64,000 nt of DNA, taken from contig NC_073305.1 of the NCBI RefSeq assembly GCF_027595985.1, positions 173,153,209 to 173,217,208 of the forward strand, in the 5' to 3' direction. The position numbers and the translations under genes are program-made. This DNA comes from Sorex araneus. Its lineage: Eukaryota > Chordata > Mammalia > Eulipotyphla > Soricidae. The first letter of the stretch is position 1, and every line of letters begins with the position of its first letter. This document shows, in pieces, positions 55,990 to 64,000 of the stretch. Below the pieces are notes generated by a model. The model had not been told where the DNA came from. It made no database searches and was given only the letters and a program-made list of their open reading frames with translations.

Positions 55990-57060
55990 TTTGACCCGTA
56001 ATAGATTCTTCAGAACTAGTATTTAGGATCTCAAAGGACTGCTTTCAGACTTCATCTCTTTGCCAGACTTGATCTCTTTGGCAAAGAGATAGGGGAAGCA
56101 GAGATACTTACAGATAGAAGAAGTTGAGCTCAAAGGAGAGGTTAAAGATAAATACAAAGGATTAGAAGGGCTGGATAGAATTGGGTGTGCCTCGGGAGCA
56201 CTGCCATGGGTCCATTCAAGTCCTTCAATGGGACTTCCTTTTGGAGCGTTAGTAACTAAGGGCACCTGAGCCTTAAGTCAAGTAAGTTTGAGAGATGCCA
56301 AAGAGTAAATATTATTCAGAGTCAGTTAACTCCTGTGTTACAAAAGCAGAGCATTAACTGTCTTCCTGCTTCTATACAAAAAGGACATTGCTCTAAAACA
56401 AACTGCAAAACAAACTATGCAAAGGACATAATGGAAAGAAAAAAGCATTATTTTACTTACACACAATCCAGAGCCCTCCCAAGATTTTTTAAATTTTATT
56501 AGTGAATCACTGTAAGGTACAATTAGAGACTTACAACCTTTCGTGCTTTCATTTCAGTCATACAATGGTCGAGTACCCATCCCTCCACCAGTGCCCATTT
56601 TCCACCACCAATGGCTCCAGCATCCCTTCCACAACCCCCACCCCATCCCCTCCACCCCACCCCACCTCTGTGGCAGGGCATTCCCTTTGCTCTCTCTCTC
56701 CTTTTGGGTGTTGTGGTTTGCAATAGAGGTATTGAGTGGCCATCACGTTCGGCCTATAGTCTACTTTCAGCCCACATCTCCCATCCCGAGGGGCCCTTCT
56801 AGCACCCTTTACTTGGTGGTCCCTTCTCTATCTGAGCTGCCTTTTCCCCCAGAATGTGAGGCCAGCTTCTAAGCTGTGGAGTAATCTTCCTGGTACTTAA
56901 AGCCCTCCTAAGATTTGACTTTACAGATTACAGTATTTGATTTAGGGACATTTGTGATTAACAGATAGGAGAAGTAGAGCACAAAGGAGAGGTTAAAGAT
57001 AAATACAGAGGATTAGGAGGGCCGGATGGAATTGGGTATGCCTTGGGAGCACTGAGGTGT
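55990..57060 (-). mobile_element. LTR-type fragment interrupted by an L1-3' copy
   Basis: 56210-56400 matches the shared LTR core (TGGGTCCATTCAAGTCC, CTAACTAAGGGCACC-like, AGTCAGTTAACTCC, CATTAACTGTCTTCCTGC). A block containing CAAAGGAGAGGTTAAAGATA occurs both at about 56130 and about 56980. The copy has no coding remains. Confidence 0.5.
56488..56900 (-). mobile_element. L1-3' truncated insertion
   Basis: Reverse copy: TTTAAATTTTATTAGTGAATC, ACAATGGTCGAGTACCCATC, CCTCCACCAGTGCCCATTTT. TSD AGCCCTCCCAAGATTT/AGCCCTCCTAAGATTT at 56472-56487 and 56901-56916. The antisense ORFs here are shadows. Confidence 0.92.
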
Positions 57061-57827
57061 GTGAAACTCAATAAACCTAAGCTCCATGAGGAGGGAATCA
57101 GGACAAACCAATGTTATTTCTTAAAATGCTTAGAACTATAACCCAACAATTGTATTAACATTCTTTTTAAAATGTGTTTGTACAGTGGTCGACCCCAAGT
57201 ACATGCATGTCTCATTTTTCACTCTCTTCAGGTGTTTTCTCGTATGTCACCAAACACTACTACAGACAGTTTTATGTAAAACAAATTTCTCACCTGTTAC
57301 ATTTTTGTTCAGTTTATCTCTGGCATTGCATTTCTTTTGTCTGGGTTGGACATCCCACTTTGTGCCTGGTGACCTGGCGTGACACCTACTCTCCAAATTC
57401 CTATACTCTTAAACGTGTCCTGATTAGGATGATACTTATGAACCTGCACTTATTCTGATGCACTTTTTTTCAAGGCACTTACCAATGAGTTTTACGTCAG
57501 ATTATCTGCATTGACTTACCTCTTTCTTATTTCCTTCAAAGGAATTACAAATTCCAAGTTATCATTTTAATTTGATTGCCGACTTTCCTATTTTCAACAA
57601 CTGGTATATCATCCAGAACGTTTTATCCAGTCAGTATATATTGTATTAGGTAATCCTTAGTGAATGTATTACCTGACTTTAAGAAACTCACTTTGCTTTT
57701 AAATATTTTTTCTGTCTTCAATGTAAGACAAAGTCTTAGATTAAAGGAAGCTATTAAGACCCTCCTAGCTATAAAATAAAATGATTGCAAAGAAACATCA
57801 CCTCTATGACATACGTTTCATTATATG
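57061..57827. other. unassigned AT-rich sequence
   Basis: No gene or confident repeat. Confidence 0.45.
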
Positions 57828-57925
57828 TATCATCATCATCATCATCCCGTTGATCATTGATTTTCTCTAGCGGTCTCATCTGAACGTGTGGAGAGGGGCC
57901 TTGAGCATGGCTGTGGCTAGAACAA
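57828..57925 (-). mobile_element. C-tail/block D mini-copy
   Basis: CATCATCATCATCATCCCG, TTGATCATTGATTTTCTCTA then directly GGAGAGGGGCCTTGAGCATGG. Most of the element between the ends of block D and the C-tail is missing. Confidence 0.65.
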
Positions 57926-58249
57926 TGTTTTTAATAAGTTAGATAATCATCTAAAGCAATAGCAGACACTGTTCTAAGGTGGGATATTTTTCTAAGTAGC
58001 AGATTGATTGGTAGTAATAATTAGGGTGACTTTACTTGTAAAAACATTCAAGCATGAAATCCTGATTAATAATTTTATGTTTTAAGATTGATCTAGTCAT
58101 CTTAAAATATTTAAAACATTGTAGATGATACGTGAAGCTATTTAGGCTATTTATCTTATGATAATGATAAGTACATCTTGGTCTTCAGTTCACACTTGTC
58201 ATTTGAACTGCCAACTCAATTAATATACTCACTGCCTGTATAAATTCTC

Positions 58250-59095
58250 AGCTTTTGATTTAAATAGATACCTCATTGAACATGCTCAAAGACAGACTCC
58301 TAATTTCTTTCTCAAACCTTTCATTCTCAAAGGTTTTCTCATTTCAATATCTACTGAAATGAGAAATAGTTCCACCTTTTTAATTGCTTAGTCCAAAATC
58401 CTGACTGCCATTCTTGATTTTGCCTTGATCTTGTACCCTGTATCTAGTTTATTAGCATCTCCTTTGGGCTGTACCAGATCTGGTCTCTCCATACATGTTT
58501 ACTCTAGTGTAGATATATGCATCACTTTGAAAGCTCATCAGAGCATGTTGACTGTCGTCCTAGACTCTACCCTCCTTTTACCTCAATACCCAAGTAAGTC
58601 TATTTTTGACAAAGCACCCAAAAATGATCACCTAAAAAAAGTGAAAAATCAGATGGCATCCCAGATCTCTTCTCAAATTCTCTAATTGCTCCCATCCAAC
58701 TCACTACACATACCATGTGTCTGATAGGGGTCTTTGGAATCTGCCACTGGGTGGTCTCTCTGGCTTCCTGCACACTCAGATATAATTTCTAATGCCCCAC
58801 TCTCAGAATGCCCAGTCTGATATGACTGGTATAAACTAGCAACTTCCTTCCTAGTTTCTCACATTTTCAATTTTCTTTATTTCTTTCTCCCTTGCTTGAT
58901 AGTCCCATGTGACACACTCTGTAGTAACCTAATATGTTTTATGTATTTTTAATTGCCTGACTCCCTGTCCTAGATGTAAAATCATAAGGTCTAACGCTTT
59001 TACTGTATTATACTATCTATAACTTTTCATGTGTCAAAACTGGAGTATATATTTATTATAAACATTTGTTAAATGAAGAAATGGGCACTCCTGTT
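58250..59095 (+). mobile_element. L2-like LINE 3' portion
   Basis: ACATGCTCAAAGACAGACTC, AAATCAGATGGCATCCCAG, CAAATTCTCTAATTGCTCCC, and the end ATTATAAACATTTGTTAAATGAA follow an ancient mammalian L2-type LINE (recalled). Highly diverged. The 86-codon ORF inside has no independent support. Confidence 0.6.
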
Positions 59096-59217
59096 TATTA
59101 GATGGCACTTTTCTTATTCTTTCCTTCATTCCCATCCTTTATCTTCAATTATATTTAAAAAAGATTCAGATGAAAGACAATTTAGTAGTCTACCTGTTCA
59201 TTAAAAAATTGTTCTAA

Positions 59218-59905
59218 TACAATGCAGAAAAGTCAACTGCACTCCTATGTTCATTGCAGCACTATTTACAATAGCCAGAATCGCGAAAAAACCCAAGTGC
59301 CTGAGAACAGAAAACTTGATAAAGAAATTATGGCACCTCTCCACAATGGAATACTATGTAGCTATTAGGAAAAATAAAGTCATAAAGTTTGCTTATAAAT
59401 AGATGGACATGGAGAGTATCATGCTAAGTGAAGTGAGTCAGAAGGAAAGGGACAAACAAATGATTTCACCCATTTGTGGGATATAAAAAAGAACAATATG
59501 AGACTATTTCTCATAGACAATAGAAAGGGCCCTGGTGATTGCCTGCAGTTGGTTGCCATGAGAGTGGGGATGATGGCAGTTAGGATAGAGAAGATTCCAC
59601 TATGACAATGATGGTTGGGAATGAGAATGATGGACAAGAATTGAGCGCTGAAAATAGGTAAAGGGATATACATTATAACCTTTCAGTACCTGTATTGAAA
59701 ACCATAAGGCCCAAAGAAAAGTGTCTGCTATAGGGGCAGATTAAGGTTGCAGGGGGCACGTGGTAGGAGGGAAACTGGAGACATTGGTGATGGGAAATGT
59801 ACACTGGCGAAAGGGTGGGTGATGGACCATTGTATGACTGAAAACCAACCATGAACTACTTTGTCATCGTGAATCTCAAGGTAGGGGATTCACTAATAAA
59901 TAAAT
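59218..59905 (+). mobile_element. L1 3' end with TSD, 688 bp
   Basis: It starts in the conserved L1 3' region (TTCATTGCAGCACTATTTAC, AATAGCCAGAATCGCG, CACAATGGAATACTATGTAG) and runs into the local L1-3' sequence (CAGTACCTGTATTGAAAACC, GTACACTGGCGAAAGGGTGG). It therefore shows that the L1-3' family belongs to L1. TSD AAATTGTTCTAA/AAATTGTTTTAA lies at 59206-59217 and 59906-59917. Confidence 0.9.
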
Positions 59906-59917
59906 AAATTGTTTTAA

Positions 59918-60556
59918 GAAAACTTGTTTAAGAAGATGAAAAAGTGTGCAAATGCAAATACTGTAAATGCAACCATCTTACTTGCAACCATCAGCCTCTA
60001 ACTAGCAAGCATATACTTGGAATCAAGGTGCATAAAGAAGATTCCAGATCAACCCTCCTATGTTGTTAGAGAAGAGGGAAGGCTGGTAGAATAAAGTTAT
60101 TTTAATGCTTCCTGGCATTGCTGGCTTCTTGCTCCTGTAGTTCTGAAAACAATTCACAGAGTGGAGACCCTTAAGCTACTTCTAGTCCAGACATTCCAAT
60201 CGAAAAGTCCTAGTAGGACCTTCCCCAAACTTTTCTTTCATTTTGGACATGCAGGCATTTGTGTTGCACTAAAAAGGATCTGAAACTTCATCAAACTCAG
60301 GCTGATGATTCTCTAAGTGAGGAAAGTGGAACTTCAAAAGGTAAAACAACTCTCTAAAAACCACTCAAAGCTGGCCTCCGACCAGGCCTGCAATTCCAGG
60401 TTCCCATTAATTTCCAGTGTCTTGTATCATGTTATTTTAAGAATAAAGAACTTTGAAAGTTCAGCAATAGGTTAATAGCTATGTATATTTCTAATGGCAC
60501 CCTGCACTGCTATTAAAAATCATGGTATATAAAACTATTTACATGCATAACTATTG
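59918..60556. other. unassigned AT-rich sequence
   Basis: No gene or confident repeat. Confidence 0.45.
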
Positions 60557-60801
60557 GCACTGTGGCACTGTTGTCCCGTTGTTCATCAGTTTTCTTAAGC
60601 AGACTCCAGTAATGTCTCCATTGTGAGACTTCTTGTTATTGCTTTTGGCATATAGAATACGCCACAAGTAGCTTGCCAGGCTCTGCCATGTGGACGGGAT
60701 ACTTTCAGTAGCTTGCCAGGCTTTTTGAGAGAGACAAAGGAATCGAACCCAGGTTGCCTCGTGCAAGGCAAAAACTCTACACACTGTGCTATCGCTCCAG
60801 T
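60557..60801 (-). mobile_element. SINE-B
   Basis: Reverse, moderately diverged: CACTGTGGCACTGTTGTCCC, CTTGCCAGGCTCTGCCATG, AATCGAACCCAGGTTGCC. The flanks share ACTATTGGCA. Confidence 0.9.
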
Positions 60802-60904
60802 GCAACTATTGGCAGCAGAGCTAAATGAAAAGACTCATGTAGAATGATTTAAATTTTATAAACTATATAAAAATGTGAAAATTTTTTGAACTTCAGGTAA
60901 AGAT

Positions 60905-61160
60905 CTATTTATTTATTTATTTATAATGGAATCACCCTGAGATCATCATCATCATCATCACATTGATCATCGATTTTCTTGAGTGGTCTCAGTAACGTCT
61001 TCATTCATCCTAACTGTGAGATTTTTGAAGTCTCTCTTTACTCATCCTTCCAAAAGGTGCCGCATCGGAGGCTCTTTCAAACTCAGGGGAATGAGACCCA
61101 TCATTGTTACTGGTTTTAGCATATGAATACGCCAAGGGGAGCTTGCCAGTGTCTCCCATA
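60905..61160 (-). mobile_element. C-tail element
   Basis: A TTTA run and TAATGGAATCACCCTGAGA (L1-3'-like terminus) lead into CATCATCATCATCAC, CATCGATTTTCTTGAGTGG, GGTGCCGCATCGGAGGC, GGGGAATGAGACCCATC. It is the best-preserved C-tail copy in the window. Confidence 0.7.
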
Positions 61161-61639
61161 AGTTTTATCACAACATAAAGAAAATTTTAAAGTCCACAAA
61201 TATAACAATTGAAATACTAAATCCCTCCAAACAAAACAGAATCAGCAAACCCTAAAGAATACCTGAAAATAGTATGTTTAATATATTCTAAGAAATAAAT
61301 GTAAAAATTTATAAAAATTTCTTTATAAGAGGAAAACTCAAGCAGAAGAGCAGGAAGAAAAGAGAATCAGTTATGAAAGTATAAGCTCAATAGAAAGAAT
61401 AAAGTTTATACTAGAATAAAATTGAAAAGGAATTAATGAACTGCAAGAATTTATTCAGAATGTAACAGAATTTTTTTTCTTCTAAACACATGGTTCTATA
61501 GAGAACAGATAACAAAGTTCTAAGATCTAATAAACAGCAACTTCAAAATAAGCAAAGAGGCAAGAGAGTCACCTTACTACAGAAATTATTTTAAAAATCA
61601 CATCGAAGCACATATTATCCATGAGATTAAAACTCGTAC
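61161..61639. other. A-rich sequence, possible L1 remnant
   Basis: AGAGAATCAGTTATGAAAG and AATTGAAAAGGAATTAATG vaguely resemble L1 ORF1-region sequence, but the match is weak. Confidence 0.3.
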
Positions 61640-61851
61640 ACCCTGAGATAGACCATCACAAAGCTGTTCCTGGTTAGGTTTCAGTGATACAATGTTCCAT
61701 TACCATCCCTCCCCCAGTGTACATGTCCTATCACCGATATCCCCAGTTTCCTTCACACTACTCCCCGAACCCTCTCTTCCCACCTGCCTCTATGGTAGGC
61801 ACCTTTCTTTTCTTCCTCTCTTTCTTCCTCTCTTTCTTTCCCTCTTTCTTT

Positions 61852-61906
<55 letters not shown>

Positions 61907-62128
61907 CTCTTTCTTTCTCTCTTTCTTTCTCTCTTTCTTTCTCTCTTTCTTTCTCTCTTTCTTTCTCTCTTTCTTTCTCTCTTTCTTTCTCTCTTTCTTT
62001 CTCTCTTTCTTTCTCTCTTTCTTTCTCTCTTTCTTTCTCCCTTCCTTCCTTCCTTCCTTCCTTCCTTCCTTCCTTCCTTCCTTCCTTCCTTCCTTCCTTC
62101 CTTCCTTCCTTCCTTCCTTCCTTCCTTC

Positions 62129-62190
<62 letters not shown>

Positions 62191-62600
62191 ATCTCTCTCT
62201 CTTTCTCTCTCTCTCTTTCTGCATTATTGTTTGCAGTACAGGTACCAAGGGATCATTGTGTTGGTTCAGAACATTCAGCATTCTTATCAGGAAGGTACAT
62301 CTGGAATATCTTTTTTTTTTTTTAACTGGGTGAGGGCTTTGGGGTGTGGATGTGACTACTGGGGCCTCTGGAGGTATGGGAGATGGGGGAAGGTACCCAT
62401 CCTGACCTCAAGAAAACCTGGAGATTTCAGTCACAAAACCTGCAATACCTAAATTTTCAGCAGATTAATATCATGGTGAGGTCCGTACCAAGACAATGTA
62501 TCTGGCCAGGGGCACAGTGGCGAAACTAGTGGCTGTCTGGAGTTCTCTTTGGGTGAGCGTCAGGCAAACCTGCCCCACTCTGATCCACCCTGTTCTGTGT
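61640..62600 (-). mobile_element. L1-3' plus block D, split by a huge microsatellite
   Basis: Left side: CCATCCCTCCCCCAGTGTAC, CACTACTCCCCGAACC, TGCCTCTATGGTAGGC. After the microsatellite: GTTTGCAGTACAGGTACC, which joins the L1-3' order, then block D (GGGTGAGGGC, ACCTGGAGATTTCAGTCACA, GCCAGGGGCACAGTGGC). The ORFs of 213 codons are microsatellite translations. Confidence 0.75.
61803..62220. repeat. compound pyrimidine microsatellite, about 410 bp
   Basis: In order: (TTCC/TTCT)n, (TTTC)n, a 12-bp unit TTTCTTTCTCTC repeated about eleven times (61906-62038), (CCTT)n at 62041-62128, (TTTC)n to about 62190, then (TC)n. It occupies the position of the L1-3' GA tract. Confidence 0.96.
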
Positions 62601-62756
62601 AGCCTTATGCAGGTCTAGAATAATTGAAGCTTTTGATATATTTTGAAATTTAGAAAATGTGAAATTTTTACACATCAAAACATTACCACCAGTTATTTTT
62701 GGAAGACTGCATTAGAGAGCTTTTGTTTATCTTTACCCTCTTGTAGTTTCAACATT

Positions 62757-62932
62757 ATTTTTTTTCTTTTTGGGTCACACCTGGCATTGCACAGGGGTTC
62801 CTCCTGGCTCATGCACTCAGGAATTACTCCTGGCAGTACTCAGGGGACCATAGGGGGTGCTGGGTGCTGGGAATTGAACCCAGGTTAGCCGCGTGCAAGT
62901 ACCCTACCAGCTGTACTATCTCTCCAGCCCCA
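62757..62932 (-). mobile_element. SINE-A
   Basis: Near-consensus reverse copy with a small GGTGCTGGGTGCTGG duplication and a short deletion in GCGTGCAAGTACCC. Confidence 0.92.
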
Positions 62933-63004
62933 ATATTTTGATAATAAAATATTTTAACTTTTCAATGTGCCACATTTTTATTAACCTATGGGCCATATGT
63001 TTTC

Positions 63005-63128
63005 CCACTAAGAGACCATACCCAATATTTCTCAGGTCTTGCCCCTGGCTCTGTGCTCAGGGGTCATTCTTGGTGATGCTCAGTAGACCATATTTGGTAT
63101 TGGGATCAAATCAGGCTCAGCTGTAGGC
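63005..63128 (-). mobile_element. old SINE-A relative
   Basis: Reverse: TTGCCCCTGGCTCTGTGCTC, GGGTCATTCTTGGTGATGC, GGGATCAAATCAGGCTCAG. Confidence 0.72.
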
Positions 63129-63500
63129 TTTATGTGTGTTTCAAGACCTGCATTTAAAACTGCTATGATAATTTGATAAATATTATTTTTGTTTAAGAAT
63201 CATCTCAAATATATTTCAATAAAACTTCAGGGAAAATTATTAATATTCAAAGAAAAATGTAATTTCTAGAACTTAAGTAGTAGAGAAAGGTAGACGAAAT
63301 CAATCAGGTATGTAATATAAAGGTGTTTGAAAGGAAATATATTCGTTATCATTAACATTAGACCTTGCTGTTTTTCTTTATTATCTCATTTTGGGTCTAC
63401 TTTTAATTCTACTGTTATTGAATAACATTTTATTACATCTGTTTTGTTATATGATAGCAACATATACCTAATGATATATTTAAAAAGTGTACTTTATATT
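63129..63500. other. unassigned AT-rich sequence
   Basis: Nothing recognised. Confidence 0.45.
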
Positions 63501-63746
63501 GGGCTTGAGCGATAGCACAGCAGTTGGGCGTTTGCCTTTCACGTGGCCGACCCGAGTTCGATTCCTCCGCCCCTCTCGGAGAGCCCGGCAAGCTACTGAG
63601 AGTATGGAGCCTGCATGGCAGAGCCTGGCAAGCTACCCGTGCATATTGGATATGCCAAAAAAAGTAACAATAAGTCTCTCAATGAGAGACGTTACTGGTG
63701 CCTGCTCAGACAAATCAATGAGCGACGGGATGACAGTGACAGTGAC
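63501..63746 (+). mobile_element. SINE-B
   Basis: GGGCTTGAGCGATAGCACAG, GAGTTCGATTCCTCCGCCCC, CTCTCAATGAGAGACG, tail GATGACAGTGACAGTGAC. Same subtype as 13347 and 20953. Confidence 0.94.
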
Positions 63747-63936
63747 TTTGTATTAGTATTTACACAATATTTATCACTATTTTCAGGTGTGCATCCTAAA
63801 TTGCAACACGTGTATAGAATACATTGAATTCATCATTTCTGTCCATCAGCATGTCACCACCCAATTTACTAGACAGTGTATAGTACCCTCCAAGTTACCC
63901 AAATAGTTTAAAGTGGCAGGACTTTATATTTTTCTT

Positions 63937-64000
63937 TTTCATTTGGAGACAGATTGGATTTGGGGCCATACCCAGTGGTGCTCAGGGCTTACTCTTGACT
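63937..64000 (-). mobile_element. SINE-A relative running off the window
   Basis: GGGCCATACCCAGTGGTGC, CAGGGCTTACTCTTGACT is the tail half of a reverse SINE. The head lies beyond the window edge. Confidence 0.75.

Noticed and set aside
61684-62333. Two overlapping 213-codon ORFs
   Set aside because: They are translations of the compound TTTC/CCTT microsatellite inside an L1-3' copy.

Overview
This is nuclear DNA from a placental mammal. The evidence is one intact three-exon vertebrate gene with GT-AG introns, mammal-wide repeats (MIR, L2, MER5A-like, MER20-like, old L1M), and a dense load of lineage-specific retroposons. The commonest is a tRNA-headed SINE that starts GGGGCTGGAGCGATAGCAC and ends GTGTGACCCAAAAAG plus an A-rich tail. 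From memory, unverified, it resembles the SINEs of shrews (Sorex, Eulipotyphla), so a shrew-like insectivore is my best guess.

The only protein-coding gene I can support is RAB32, on the + strand. Exon 1 is coding at 32652-32916, exon 2 at 46483-46760 and exon 3 at 48038-48187. Together they encode 230 residues with every GTPase motif intact and a C-terminal Cys-Cys. A CpG island at about 32380-32930 forms the promoter and exon 1. The first AATAAA of the 3' UTR is at 49616. Intron 1 is 13.6 kb and intron 2 is 1.3 kb.

Layout: 1-31640 is gene-free and repeat-rich. It includes a U6 snRNA pseudogene split by a SINE, a processed retrocopy with target-site duplications (TSDs), LTR elements, an L1M copy split by a solo LTR, and a 1.3 kb GC-rich composite retroelement at 27273-28594. 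31640-32035 is a long pyrimidine tract just upstream of the promoter. 32380-49640 is RAB32. 49640-64000 is again gene-free, with L1, L2, SINE and LTR pieces and a roughly 410-bp compound pyrimidine microsatellite at 61803-62220.

Names used below. SINE-A is the tRNA-headed SINE with an A-rich tail. SINE-B has the same tRNA head but a different body and ends in ACAGTGCT-type repeats with no poly(A). C-tail is a non-tRNA element sharing the SINE-B 3' end. L1-3' is the 3' end of the young local L1 family, ending ...GTGATTCAATAAAATTT plus A. Block D is a GC-richer block found upstream of L1-3' or of the C-tail. These labels are mine, made by comparing copies inside the window.

The strongest oddities are four. 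The RAB32 exon 1/intron 1 boundary has been tandemly copied into a roughly 95-bp minisatellite carrying decoy splice donors. A composite retroelement contains two perfect adjacent hairpins. SINE-B and the C-tail share a poly(A)-less 3' end yet have good TSDs. One block D/C-tail copy shows an L1-style 5' inversion. All alignments were made by eye.
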